52,734 bases of DNA from Nitrospirota bacterium. Its GTDB lineage: Bacteria > NPL-UPA2 > JAADIA01. The position numbers and the translations under genes are program-made. Numbering within the stretch: the stretch's first letter is position 1; each line of letters starts with the position of its first letter. Of the stretch, positions 35,590 through 44,683 are shown in pieces. The stretch is taken from assembly GCA_013151555.1 (NCBI GenBank), contig JAADIA010000044.1, positions 1 through 52,734 of the forward strand, in the 5' to 3' direction. A model generated the notes under the pieces. It saw nothing but the letters and a program-made list of their open reading frames with translations, was not told the origin of the DNA and did not search any database.

Positions 35590-35822
35590 TAAATCTAAAA
35601 TCTAAATTTCAAAATCCAAATAAATCGCTAAAGCCCAAACACATGAAGAAAATTCTATAATTTTTTTGACAGCCTGCCTGCCACAGGTAGGGATGAACAG
35701 GATTGACAGGATTGTTTTACTTTTTCTGTAGTTATTAATCTTAATCCCATCTTCATCCTGTGAATCCTGTCAGAATAATTGCAGTTTTTTTATTTGTCAT
35801 TTGGGTTTTGTCCTTTGTCATT
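35590..35822. repeat. Three classes of word repeats with a nested palindrome
   Basis: First, AAATCTAAAATCTAAATTTC words (35591 on). Second, an ACAGGAT pair: GACAG (35668-35672) and GATGAACAGGATTGACAGGA (from 35692), facing TCATCCTGTGAATCCTGTCA (35753 on). The left arm is split by a 19-base imperfect palindrome at 35673-35691 (CCTGCCTG...CAGGTAGG). Third, TGTCATTTGGGTTTTGTCCT (35796 on), which is inside the end of lgt. Confidence 0.75.
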
Positions 35823-36590
35823 CCGTCTCTTTGATGACGATAGAAATCTCATTATCAGAAGGGAGATAACGATGATTAAAATTCCTATTACCTGAGCGGT
35901 TTTAAGAGAGGTCCCCCAGATATAGAGGCTGTCTCCCCGGAAGATTTCCACGAAGAAGCGTATCCCGGAATAGAGAATAAGATATAATAAGAAAAGGTAA
36001 CCATCATACTTCCCCTTCTTCCTCCATTTCCAAAGGAAGAGAAATATGGAGAAATCAAGGAGCATCTCATATAACTCAGTGGGATGGAGAGGCTGGGAAC
36101 CATAGGCAAAGCTCGCAGGGGTCCCCTTGGGAAAGACTATCCCCCAGGGAAGTTGGGTAGGAGTTCCATAAGCCCCTCCAATCAGAAAGCAGCCTATCCT
36201 CCCGATAGCCTGCCCGATAATGAGGGAGGGAGCTAAAGTGTCGGAGAGTTTCCAGAAGGAAATCTTCTGCCTCTTAGCAAACCAGATAGCTGTCAATAAC
36301 CCTCCGATGATACCTCCATGGATAGCCAATCCCCCTTTCCAGATAGAGAAAATTTCCGCCGGGTGGCTTAAATAGTTGCTCAGGTCGTAAAAAATAATAT
36401 AATAGAGGCGAGCTCCGACAATGCCTGCTATTAAAGCATAAAGAGAAAAATTAACTATATTCTCCTCTCCTATTCCTTTTCTCCTGGCTTCCTTTCGAGC
36501 CAAATAAAGCCCGACTATAAAAGCAGTAGCAATCATTACCCCATAAGAGCGGAGAGTAAAATGTCCTAATTTAAAGAGTACCGGATACAT
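35790..36590 (-). CDS. lgt: Prolipoprotein diacylglyceryl transferase
   Basis: Seven-helix membrane enzyme of 266 residues that transfers diacylglycerol from phosphatidylglycerol to the lipobox cysteine of prolipoproteins such as LptE. LAIHGG (89-93), R131 in the signature GQAIGRIGCFLIGGAYG, and HPTELYE (169-175) are the conserved residues. The final residues KRRNDKGQNPNDK and the stop are encoded by a TGACAAA-type word repeat, so the natural C-terminus was probably shorter. It begins six bases after the csoR stop. Confidence 0.95.
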   Translation of the reverse strand: MYPVLFKLGHFTLRSYGVMIATAFIVGLYLARKEARRKGIGEENIVNFSLYALIAGIVGARLYYIIFYDLSNYLSHPAEIFSIWKGGLAIHGGIIGGLLTAIWFAKRQKISFWKLSDTLAPSLIIGQAIGRIGCFLIGGAYGTPTQLPWGIVFPKGTPASFAYGSQPLHPTELYEMLLDFSIFLFLWKWRKKGKYDGYLFLLYLILYSGIRFFVEIFRGDSLYIWGTSLKTAQVIGILIIVISLLIMRFLSSSKRRNDKGQNPNDK

Positions 36591-36596
36591 ATTTTT

Positions 36597-36866
36597 CTAC
36601 CTTATGAATTTATTAACGGTATCTAAAAGCTCATCTATCTTGTCCCGGCTATTGTCCTTCTTAATAGCTTCGCTAACGCAGGTCTCAATATGTTTCTTCA
36701 TTATAATGAGGGCCGTCTGGTCAAGCGCCCGTTTTACCGCGGTAATCTGATTGATGACATCAATGCAGTACCTTTCCTTATCTATCATCCGCTCGATTCC
36801 TCCCACCTGACCGGCAATCTTCTTCAGACGCTCCAGAGCATCCCTCTTAGTATCCTCATTAATCAC
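36597..36866 (-). CDS. csoR: CsoR-family copper-sensing repressor (copy 1)
   Basis: All-helical repressor of 89 residues. The Cu(I) ligand set C34, H59, C63 (YCIDVINQ, KKHIETC) is complete, which separates CsoR from nickel (RcnR) or formaldehyde (FrmR) relatives. Copper binding releases DNA. The GTG start has GGAGG six bases upstream. It is nearly identical in length and ligands to the copy at 46504-46773. No G/C-tract operator is visible in its own upstream region. It precedes lgt. Confidence 0.92.
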   Translation of the reverse strand: MINEDTKRDALERLKKIAGQVGGIERMIDKERYCIDVINQITAVKRALDQTALIIMKKHIETCVSEAIKKDNSRDKIDELLDTVNKFIR

Positions 36867-36990
36867 TGCTTTCCTCCCGGAAAAACATTCATTAGACCTG
36901 GATCACAGGCTAAAACGAGTTTCACGATAAATGTCTGTTATTTATTTCCCTAAGAACTTTAAACTTCTTCCTCTTATCTCTTCTTAATAA

Positions 36991-38040
36991 CTAATCCGAA
37001 CTATTCTCTTCCCACTGAACAAGACGAGCCAAATCCCGGTATTTCCTCATTAACCATCTGAATATTATCTGCCGGCTTAATAAGCCGGAGAAAAACCACA
37101 CCCAGAAGTTAGGAATGGAAATAAGAAATTTTTGCCCTTTTTCCATATGCCTAAAAGCTCCTTTATGCCCCCGGACGAAGGCCCGGTAATGAGCCAGCCC
37201 CTGTTTCCGGTTTATTTTTCCATCTATTATTCTCTGAACGATAATGCCACACTCCTGCCCGAAATGCAAGGCTGTTCTTATCCCTTCTCCGGTAAAAGGC
37301 AGACATTGACCGGCAGAGTCACCGGCCAGGAAGATATTATCCACGGTAGGTTCTCTTAAACGATGCGGGAAAAAGCCCCCGTGCAAACCGTCTATCTCCA
37401 AGTCAAACTGTTTTAAGAAACCTTCCAACCCTTCCTTCAACCGGGTCCGGCCGACATAGCTCCCAATCCCTATACGGGATTGACCCTTACAGGGAAAAAG
37501 CCAGGTCACCCCTTTATCGGCAAATCCGTTCCACCAGAAGTAGAGGCTGTCACCCGTATAGTCAAGGACAGTCTCAATGCCAAAGCTCAGGTCCTCTTTG
37601 CGAACAAAATCTTTCCTCAGAGAACTGGCTAAGACGGCCTTCCAGCCACTGGCATCAATTATACATTTTGAGCTGAATTCACCTCTATCGGTAATCACCT
37701 TATCCCCTCTTATTCCCCGGACAGCCGTCTTAAGAAACTCGGCCCGGGAGCGTTTGAGCAAAACCCCGCAGAACTTCTTATAGTCAATAGTGCAGAAAGG
37801 ATAAGGGAGATTAAAGACCACCTTCCGCGAACCTATATGGACAATGATAGTCTTAAATATCTGGATGATCGACTCCTCAAGCCCCAACTCTTCCACGGTG
37901 GGAAGAAGGGTGCCGCAGGCTGAGCGGGGGAAAGTGCCGGGTTCTTTACTATCTATCAGGAGAACCCGCCCTCTTTTGATTTGATCAGCCGCCGCCAGCC
38001 CGGCAAAGCTTCCACCCGCAATAATACAATCGTAATCCAT
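36991..38040 (-). CDS. Geranylgeranyl-reductase-family FAD oxidoreductase
   Basis: Flavoprotein of 349 residues. The FAD-binding start is CIIAGGSFAGLAAADQI, followed by the second FAD block 'DNIFLAGDSAGQCLPFTGEGIRTAL' and a C-terminal membrane-touching stretch (IPNFWVWFFSGLL). This resembles geranylgeranyl reductases, which saturate isoprenoid chains, and related FixC-like enzymes. I start at 38040, where GGGAGG lies ahead; an in-frame extension to 38097 overlaps repeat DNA. Substrate uncertain, perhaps quinone or lipid isoprenoid. Confidence 0.82.
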   Translation of the reverse strand: MDYDCIIAGGSFAGLAAADQIKRGRVLLIDSKEPGTFPRSACGTLLPTVEELGLEESIIQIFKTIIVHIGSRKVVFNLPYPFCTIDYKKFCGVLLKRSRAEFLKTAVRGIRGDKVITDRGEFSSKCIIDASGWKAVLASSLRKDFVRKEDLSFGIETVLDYTGDSLYFWWNGFADKGVTWLFPCKGQSRIGIGSYVGRTRLKEGLEGFLKQFDLEIDGLHGGFFPHRLREPTVDNIFLAGDSAGQCLPFTGEGIRTALHFGQECGIIVQRIIDGKINRKQGLAHYRAFVRGHKGAFRHMEKGQKFLISIPNFWVWFFSGLLSRQIIFRWLMRKYRDLARLVQWEENSSD

Positions 38041-38072
38041 GTTAACCTCCCTGTGAAACAAGAAATATTTTG

Positions 38073-38160
38073 TAACCACGAATGGACACGAATACACACG
38101 AATTGTTTAAAAAATTTTATAACTTAACCTTCGGCATTCATTAGTGTTCATTCGTAGTCC
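38073..38160. repeat. Inverted CACGAAT word-repeat pair
   Basis: ACCACGAATGGACACGAATA (from 38074) with a further CACACGAATT is mirrored by ATTCATTAGTGTTCATTCGT (about 38135-38154). It fills the gap between the oxidoreductase and the beta-barrel gene. Confidence 0.7.
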
Positions 38161-38209
38161 CAGTTTACATCTTCATAGACCCAAACAAAGATGCTCGGCG
38201 GTCTTGCCT

Positions 38210-39469
38210 CTAAAAGTTAACCTTCATCTTAAAATAGACCTGGTCCCAGTCCTTCCAGCTTCCGAAGAGAGTCCCTTTCTTCCCGTCCGATAAAAAAGCA
38301 CCCAGAGTAAGTTCCACATTATCGGTAGGGCGATAACTTATCTCCGGGAAGAGACCGGTGCCATAGCTATCTTGGATATTCCCTCTTATATCCTTTACCT
38401 CCAAAGCTCCACCCAGGGAGAGTTTGAGGTCATCATTCAGGAATTTTCTATCTACACTAACTATCAGATAATCATGCAGGTTACCCCGACCCCTCTCGGT
38501 AAAGAAACCATGAACATATTGAGTTTCCAAATAAATTCCGTTTTTAAAGGTATAATCCACCCCAAAAGTATGTTTAAGATAGGAGTCGTTGGACAACATA
38601 ACATCGGTCCCCGACTTGACCTCCTCCGGAAAAAACATGGCCATCTCACCCCAAAAGCCAAGGGAACGGAACTCTCCGGCAAAATCAAATCCCACCACCT
38701 GCATTGCCGGAAAGCTCATCTCCAACCCATCCGAGTTATCAAACTCGACCGGAATATCATCAAAACCCTTAAAATAGCTCAAGGAATAGTCTAAGTTAAA
38801 AGCCATGCCGGAGATTTTCAAGGCAAACATTCCCTTATCCAGGGTTTTCGCCGGCAATTCTATCCTGTCCGGGACCTGTCCCAGAAGGGACAAGGCTCCT
38901 CCCCGGGGCAAAAGGATCGGCTCGAAAAAGGGCAGCCATACACCAGTTATGGTATAATCTCCCAAGTAATAATCCCCCTTCAGCGCCAGGGTAGGCACCT
39001 TGGCTCCAAAGTCCAGAGAATCGGTGAAATCGTCGGGGTTCAGATTATCCGTGGGATTAAACTCATCCGCCGCACCCCAGGCAATCCTCTGCTTGCCAAG
39101 CTTCAGGTCCAGGTTATCCCAGATAAACTGATCGAGCTCGATATAGGCCTCCCCGAGGCGGAGGTCAACCGGATAATTGCTTTCCACTTCACCCTCGGAG
39201 GGCAAAGTCTCCAATACGGGAAAATCATAGTAGCGAAACTCTAAGCTGATTAAAGAGAAGATATCCGGGCTCAGGTTAGCTTTTGCTTCTAACTTTAATT
39301 TGCCATAAGTATCCCCGTTAGATACTCCTTTATTTATATCAAAGCGTTTATCTATTTCCAGAAAACCATTCATTTCTACTCCTTCACTCCTAATCTCGAC
39401 AGCAAAGAAAAGAAAAATAACATTAGACAGGATAACAGGATAAACAAGACTTTTTATTATCTTAATCAT
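38210..39469 (-). CDS. Outer-membrane beta-barrel protein (DUF1302-like)
   Basis: Protein of 419 residues with a signal peptide (about 7-28, cleavage near IRSEG) and alternating amphipathic strands throughout, ending in an aromatic residue (VYFKMKVNF), as barrel proteins do. LKLGKQRIAWGAADEFNPTD is a hallmark of DUF1302-type porin-like proteins. It lies 79 bases after a LolA-like gene, itself downstream of an RND permease, and the three probably form an inner-membrane/periplasm/outer-membrane lipid or hydrophobe transport path. Substrate unknown. Confidence 0.85.
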   Translation of the reverse strand: MIKIIKSLVYPVILSNVIFLFFAVEIRSEGVEMNGFLEIDKRFDINKGVSNGDTYGKLKLEAKANLSPDIFSLISLEFRYYDFPVLETLPSEGEVESNYPVDLRLGEAYIELDQFIWDNLDLKLGKQRIAWGAADEFNPTDNLNPDDFTDSLDFGAKVPTLALKGDYYLGDYTITGVWLPFFEPILLPRGGALSLLGQVPDRIELPAKTLDKGMFALKISGMAFNLDYSLSYFKGFDDIPVEFDNSDGLEMSFPAMQVVGFDFAGEFRSLGFWGEMAMFFPEEVKSGTDVMLSNDSYLKHTFGVDYTFKNGIYLETQYVHGFFTERGRGNLHDYLIVSVDRKFLNDDLKLSLGGALEVKDIRGNIQDSYGTGLFPEISYRPTDNVELTLGAFLSDGKKGTLFGSWKDWDQVYFKMKVNF

Positions 39470-39548
39470 TCTATAACCCTGTCAAAAGAAGGGAAACTCC
39501 TGCCATCAAAACAATAAATCCAGCCCATCCGGTTCATCCCGGAAAAAA

Positions 39549-40322
39549 TTACCGGGCCTGTCTCTTTAAGTTTCTCTCGGTAAAGAAATTATCCGCAAGG
39601 CCACTATCGTGTTTAATCTCCAGCACCTCCAGGACCGTTCGGTGTTCTGTCTTCACCGTTTCCATGGTCATCTTCATGGGAAACCAATAACCATCCACCT
39701 TTTCTATATTCTCGTAGGTAAGCACTTTAACCAATTTCCCCCCCGGGGAAAAGTATTCTGTCTTAGCCGGAATAAAAGTCTCTTTATCCACCCACATTCT
39801 TTGCCTGGAATAACTGACATCGACCCCGGGGCGAGGTTTGAGCTCAAGGATATACTGGTTGGGATCTTCCTTTTCCAGGGCGGAGTCCTGAGCCTGTTGA
39901 AGGATCGCCAGATAGTCCGCGGTATATTTAGTCTCGGCCATATTCTCATAGGAGAAATCCGTCCCCATAAAATCTTCGTTCTTGATATGAGAGGCTATCC
40001 TCCGAACCTTGCGAAAAGCGGGTAGATAAAGATACATCCTGTCCTTGGATAGGGAAAGGAAGCCTACCCCCTTAATATCGGCGGGCGACAGAAAGACTAC
40101 CAGCCTTTTATCGTTCCCCTTCTGATAGAACCTGATGGTTCGCTCTTTCTCGGAACCGTCTGCTTTAATGAGGACCATCTTCTCGGTAACAGTCCTGTCC
40201 TGAGGGGCATTCATGGCTTCTTCCGCCCTCTTCAGGATCTCATCTCCGGTCAGGGCAAAGGCACTCTTAGCCACCAGAGGAAATAGAGCTGCCGCTAATA
40301 AGATTATGCTCAATTTTTTCAT
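39549..40322 (-). CDS. LolA-like outer-membrane lipoprotein-sorting protein
   Basis: Protein of 257 residues with a signal peptide (residues 3-23, cleavage AFA-LTG) and the LolA/LppX half-barrel fold seen in the 'outer membrane lipoprotein-sorting protein' family. Blocks MVLIKADGSEKERTIRFYQK, DMKGVG-like ADIKGVGFLSL and RMYLYLPAFRKVRRI are typical. Such proteins are often encoded beside MMPL/RND permeases and DUF1302-like barrels, as here. A role as periplasmic lipid carrier is inferred. Confidence 0.88.
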   Translation of the reverse strand: MKKLSIILLAAALFPLVAKSAFALTGDEILKRAEEAMNAPQDRTVTEKMVLIKADGSEKERTIRFYQKGNDKRLVVFLSPADIKGVGFLSLSKDRMYLYLPAFRKVRRIASHIKNEDFMGTDFSYENMAETKYTADYLAILQQAQDSALEKEDPNQYILELKPRPGVDVSYSRQRMWVDKETFIPAKTEYFSPGGKLVKVLTYENIEKVDGYWFPMKMTMETVKTEHRTVLEVLEIKHDSGLADNFFTERNLKRQAR

Positions 40323-40362
40323 CTTTTTATTCCCTCCTTAAAAAACCGGATATGATCAAATT

Positions 40363-40714
40363 TTACCACGGAAACACAGAAATATGGAAATTTTTAATTT
40401 ATAATAACCCTTTTTATTGTGATTCTTATCCTAAAAGTGTAGTCATCCATAATCTTCTCCCTCATCCTGCTAATCAGAACCTTCTTTTGAACGGAAGAAT
40501 CAGTTTTTTTCAGTGTTTCCGTGGTTACGAAGTTTTCTTGGAGATTTTCTTTATCTTATCATCTGTATCCTGTTTAATCCTGTTAATCCTGTCTGGAATT
40601 CTTTAAAGGATTCTTTCTCTTCCTCTCTGTTTTAGGAGAAGAGCCTTTATTGTTAGGGTTTCTTTACTAAGCTCATTTTTCAGTGTCTCCGTCCTTCCAT
40701 ATCTCTGTGATTTT
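40363..40714. repeat. Word repeats filling a 357-base gap
   Basis: CCACGGAAACACAG (40367 on) is mirrored by CAGTGTTTCCGTGG (40511 on). A TCCTGTTTAATCCTGTTAAT word (ACAGGAT class) follows at 40567. CAGTGTCTCCGTCCTTCCAT at 40681 lies inside the end of the RND permease gene. No open frame, promoter or RNA gene is apparent in 40323-40679. Confidence 0.7.
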
Positions 40715-43586
40715 CATTTTTTCTTGAACAGCTCCTTAAAAATTTAGGTCTGACCCAAAGGATAACGGCCGGCAGAACCGTGAAAGTAAAGAAGGCGCTT
40801 AAGAGCACGGTAAGAGCCACCAGTCCTCCCAGTCTCCTGATATGCTGTCCCCCCGCTAAAAGGAGAACCGCAAAACCCAAACCTACGGTAAGGGCATTGA
40901 TGAGGATGGCCACTCCGGTGGTAGAAAAGGTTTTCTTAAGGGCCTTAAGCTCATCCCCTAACCGGGAAAATTCCCGTTTGAAGCAGGAGATAAAATGGAC
41001 ATCGGTATCTATCCCCAACCCAATGGCAATGGAAGCAATCATGGCCGTGAAGGAATCCAGGCTTATCTTAAAATAACCCATCACGGCAAAATTAACCAGG
41101 ATGGTCAAACTAATAGGAATAATGCTGATAATCCCTGCCGCCGGGGAGCGGAAAATAAATGCTAAAGTAATGGCTACCAGGATCAGGGCAATAAAGAGAC
41201 TGAACACCTGAGTAGGCACTAACTCTTCCTCCATCTTCTTGATCACCGCAGCCAGCCCGGTGTTCTCAAAAGAGATAGGAAGCTCTTCAACCTTAGCAGA
41301 GAGAGGGATGGCCGGAAGACCCCGGTATTCACTCGTCCTCAAGGCAACAAGGTCCTCGTTCATCTCCCAGAGGTCGCCTTTAAGGTCCCGGGAGAGGTCC
41401 CTCACCCGGCCGGAATCCGGGGGAAGAAGTTTCTCGATTTTCCCCAGAGCCGAGGCCACCCTTATTTCCCCTACTGCCTCCTTTACCACTACCTCTAAGG
41501 ATTGAGCCAGGGCCCTCAGGTCCTCCATTGTCGCTCCTTTAATTGCGGATTGGGCCAGAGTTAAAATCTTCGCCTCCTTGATACCGGCATTTCTCTTGAG
41601 TCCCTCCACAATACCGCCAGCCAGCGCTGCGGCGTCTGCCGGCGGGATTGCTTCTACCTCAGCCTCATTACTTAAGAGATATTCTTTAACCTTCCGTCGA
41701 ATCTTCCCGTAACTATCCCCGGTTAACTCTTTCCCCAAAAGGGCAGTTCTTACTATGGAGCTGAGTTGCTCTCTTTCGACCCCGAGCTGCCTTCTGTTTA
41801 TATCCAGGATAAGGTTATCGGTAATTCTCTTACGGCGTATCTTGAGCAGGGCTTCCCGGGCTTCAGGGGAAACCTTACTTAACTTGACCACTACCAACTT
41901 TTTGGGAAGGGTCTTAATAAAGGCATTTATGTCATCTACGGCCTTAGCCATGGTCCCCGTATGCCAGGTATCCAGCTTGGCCTGGATAAGACCCTCGGTC
42001 CCATCTTCTTTAACGAGCTGCTTCAAAATATCCTTGCCTTCAAGCAGAAACCGCAGGTTAGCTACCCCTTCTTTAGTCTCGGGTATCACATAGCGGTCAT
42101 TAAGCACATCGTTCATCTCGCTGATAACGCCGGCTATGGACTGGGTCTCGCCCACGGAAGGCACTGTCTCCAGATATCGCTCTAAGTATCTCATTGCCTT
42201 CAAGGTAAAAGGGTCCTTAATATTTCCTTCCACTAATACCTGCACCGGCAAGGTCCCCCCGAAATCCCGCCTCAGGAGCATCTCCGCATGATAAGGCTTG
42301 CTCCCCTTTTGGAGACAACGTGACCAATCCACATCCTTTTCAATGCGGGGTATTACTACCGCTGCAGCAATTACGATCAAGCCTGAGAAGACAAGGATAG
42401 CTTTCTTATATTTAAAGACCAATTCTGCCACACGCTCCAAAATAAAGGGCCTCTTAGACGGTTTAGGTGTTTTTCGGTTTCCTGCCCTCGGCCGGGAGAA
42501 ACTCAGGAGGGCCGGGAAGAGGAGAAAGGTTACCGCCAGGGCCAGAAATACCCCCAGGGCGGTGACCAGACCGAACTGCCTGATAATGGAAAAATTCGAG
42601 CTCAGCAGGGATAAAAAGCCAATCATGGTAGTAAAGGTAGTGATAATGAGGGGGGTACTTAATTCCGAGAAGGTCTCTTTAATTGCCGGCACGGGCGCTT
42701 GACCGTCCTCCCGTTTTTCATAGTACCGGCGCATTATATGAATACCATCGGCGCTCCCCATAGCAATGAGGATAATCGGCACCAGCCCGGTGAGGAGATT
42801 TAAAGAAAGATTAAACAGGGTCATCAGCCCAATAGTCCAGACAACGCTGAAAGACACCACCGCCAGGGGCAGGAAAATCCCCCCCGCCTTGCGGAAGCTT
42901 AAAAAGAGGATGACCAACATCAAAAGAATCATCAGCGGATCTAATGTTTTTAGATTATTGACGATAAGCAAGGTCATGTTATACATCAGGAAAGGCATGC
43001 CGCCGTAGGAAATCTGCTCCGGCCGAGGGGCAATAGTCCCGGTGAGTTTCCCTATTTTTTTGGTCACCGCAAATTCGGATACTCCCGGCTTAAGGCGGAT
43101 GACGATAACGGTTGATTTTCCGTCTTCGGAGACCAACTTCTTAACATACATCTCCTTGGAAAGGACATAATCCTTAAGCTTTTTCAAATCCTTCTCGTTT
43201 TGCGGGATTTTTCCTCTCTGGATAAGCTTGCCTACTTCCAATCCCCAGGCAGTCTTCTTGAAATCGAGCACATTGGTGAGACTGGTAACATAGGCAACTC
43301 CGTCCAACTCTTCATAAGCAGCCGTGAGGTCCTGAACCAACTTTAGGGTCTTCGAGCTAAAGGCATCGTCAGCCTCAATAAGCACCAGGGCCATGGACTT
43401 GGAGGCATACTGCTTGCCGATATAGTTGAACTGCCGGACCAAGGGATCATCCTGCCTGAGGTAAGTGGTAAAGTCAGCATTCAGGCGGACTTTGAGCATC
43501 TCATAGCCCAGAATAAGGGTCACAAGCAACAGCAAAGTGATCACGATGCCCCGGCGGCGAATAATAATATCTATTAAACGTTTCAT
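40680..43586 (-). CDS. MMPL/RND-family permease
   Basis: Protein of 968 residues with the RND layout: an N-terminal helix (about 13-30), a large periplasmic domain, a six-helix bundle with a sterol-sensing-like segment (about 215-380), a second periplasmic domain and a second bundle (about 800-950). MGSADGIHIMRRYYEKRE and 'IGLGIDTDVHFISCFKREF' are the paired helix-4 motifs with the Asp that couples to protons. It lies upstream of the LolA-like and beta-barrel genes, so it probably moves a lipid or lipoprotein-related cargo. The last 11 residues (ENHRDMEGRRH) come from a word repeat. Confidence 0.92.
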   Translation of the reverse strand: MKRLIDIIIRRRGIVITLLLLVTLILGYEMLKVRLNADFTTYLRQDDPLVRQFNYIGKQYASKSMALVLIEADDAFSSKTLKLVQDLTAAYEELDGVAYVTSLTNVLDFKKTAWGLEVGKLIQRGKIPQNEKDLKKLKDYVLSKEMYVKKLVSEDGKSTVIVIRLKPGVSEFAVTKKIGKLTGTIAPRPEQISYGGMPFLMYNMTLLIVNNLKTLDPLMILLMLVILFLSFRKAGGIFLPLAVVSFSVVWTIGLMTLFNLSLNLLTGLVPIILIAMGSADGIHIMRRYYEKREDGQAPVPAIKETFSELSTPLIITTFTTMIGFLSLLSSNFSIIRQFGLVTALGVFLALAVTFLLFPALLSFSRPRAGNRKTPKPSKRPFILERVAELVFKYKKAILVFSGLIVIAAAVVIPRIEKDVDWSRCLQKGSKPYHAEMLLRRDFGGTLPVQVLVEGNIKDPFTLKAMRYLERYLETVPSVGETQSIAGVISEMNDVLNDRYVIPETKEGVANLRFLLEGKDILKQLVKEDGTEGLIQAKLDTWHTGTMAKAVDDINAFIKTLPKKLVVVKLSKVSPEAREALLKIRRKRITDNLILDINRRQLGVEREQLSSIVRTALLGKELTGDSYGKIRRKVKEYLLSNEAEVEAIPPADAAALAGGIVEGLKRNAGIKEAKILTLAQSAIKGATMEDLRALAQSLEVVVKEAVGEIRVASALGKIEKLLPPDSGRVRDLSRDLKGDLWEMNEDLVALRTSEYRGLPAIPLSAKVEELPISFENTGLAAVIKKMEEELVPTQVFSLFIALILVAITLAFIFRSPAAGIISIIPISLTILVNFAVMGYFKISLDSFTAMIASIAIGLGIDTDVHFISCFKREFSRLGDELKALKKTFSTTGVAILINALTVGLGFAVLLLAGGQHIRRLGGLVALTVLLSAFFTFTVLPAVILWVRPKFLRSCSRKNENHRDMEGRRH

Positions 43587-43672
43587 ATCCTTAAAAACCT
43601 TCTCTTGAAAAAATATTTATAAATAGACCAAAGCCTATGGCTTGAATTTATATGCTTTCAGGATCTCTTTAT

Positions 43673-44296
43673 TTACTTATTTTTATGCTTTGAGTCTCCC
43701 TTCTCAAGCATGATAAGCACCCCAGCTTTAAACTCCTTGATCATTTTCCTTTCTCCGAACTCCTCCCAGGCTTCCTTTCTTACGCCTTTGAATTTAAAAA
43801 GCAATTCGAAGGGCCAGGCTAAGACGTTAAAGGGGAAGGAGGCTCTTTTCCAGAAAAGAAGGATGAGATATCCTCCCTCCTTCAATACCCTCAATCCTTC
43901 CTCGACTACCCGCTGGGGTTTCTTGAGATGAGAGAAGACCCAGGTAGAGATGACTAAGTCGAAGGTGCCGTCCCGTAAGGGCAATCTGTTTATATCGGCT
44001 CTCAGGAAACTTACCCCTTCTCTTCCCCGGGATTTCTTCCTTGCCTGAGCTATCATCCCCTGAGACAGGTCCACCCCTACATAACCTTTGAATCCCAGTC
44101 TTAACCGGTCCAGCCTCTTCAGATTCGCCCCGGTTCCACTCCCCAAATCCAGGATTATTCCTTCCTGAGGCAAGTAACGAGGAAGAAGTTCTCTTTCCAG
44201 AAAATCCTCCATCCCCTCCGCCGCCAACTTTCGCCATAAAGTTCGGAAAGGGTCATAAAAAGGAGCAAAACGGTTATAGAGCTGCTCTACTTTCAT
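43673..44296 (-). CDS. Class I SAM-dependent methyltransferase
   Basis: Protein of 207 residues with the methyltransferase-11 fold. ILDLGSGTGANLKRL is SAM motif I, VGVDLSQGMIAQAR binds the ribose, LPLRDGTFDLVIS follows, and RVLKEGGYLILLFWK is the post-motif. The opening VEQLYNRFAPFYDPF resembles UbiE-like and small lipid methyltransferases. It starts nine bases after the ferredoxin gene and precedes the RND permease; substrate unknown. Confidence 0.85.
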   Translation of the reverse strand: MKVEQLYNRFAPFYDPFRTLWRKLAAEGMEDFLERELLPRYLPQEGIILDLGSGTGANLKRLDRLRLGFKGYVGVDLSQGMIAQARKKSRGREGVSFLRADINRLPLRDGTFDLVISTWVFSHLKKPQRVVEEGLRVLKEGGYLILLFWKRASFPFNVLAWPFELLFKFKGVRKEAWEEFGERKMIKEFKAGVLIMLEKGDSKHKNK

Positions 44297-44305
44297 AACC
44301 TTTTC

Positions 44306-44476
44306 CTACGCCGGTACAGGAGCATCTACCGGGCAAATCTCTGCACAAGCTCCGCAATCCGTGCAATCGTCGGGATTGATAAAGTATTTCTCTTCCCCTT
44401 CGCTGATAGCTCCCACCGGGCACTCCTCCAGACAGAGACCGCAGGCCGTGCAATCATCCGTTATTTTATAAGCCAT
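44306..44476 (-). CDS. 2[4Fe-4S] ferredoxin, 56 aa
   Basis: Small clostridial-type ferredoxin. Two C-x2-C-x2-C-x3-C-P motifs are visible: C9, C12, C15, C19 and C38, C41, C44, C48. GAGGTGAGGGGG precedes the ATG at 44476. Such proteins carry low-potential electrons in anaerobes and could serve radical-SAM or reductase enzymes. It is followed after nine bases by the methyltransferase gene. Confidence 0.93.
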   Translation of the reverse strand: MAYKITDDCTACGLCLEECPVGAISEGEEKYFINPDDCTDCGACAEICPVDAPVPA

Positions 44477-44529
44477 TTCCCCCTCACCTCCTCTCGACCA
44501 TTTGAGAGGTTAACACTTTAATATGTTCT

Positions 44530-44655
44530 ATAGCAAATTAATAACCAAATAAGTAATGGCCAATTAACCAAACACTGAGGAGCTTTCTTGGTTCGGTTAT
44601 TGATATATTGGTGTTTATTTGGTGCTTAGTGCTTGGTTATTGGTAATTTCACCGT
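44530..44655. repeat. Word repeats of TTGGTTATTGGT type
   Basis: AATAACCAAATAAGTAATGG (44541 on) is partly complementary to GGTTATTGATATATTGGTGT (44595 on), followed by TTGGTGCTTAGTGCTTGGTT (44618 on). The sequence fills the gap between the first YHS gene and the ferredoxin. Confidence 0.55.
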
Positions 44656-44683
44656 TAATGTTTGAGGTTTCTAACACTGTACA

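Noticed and set aside
36867-36990. CsoR operator upstream of csoR copy 1
   Set aside because: No C/G-tract flanked by TACC/GGTA could be found in this gap.
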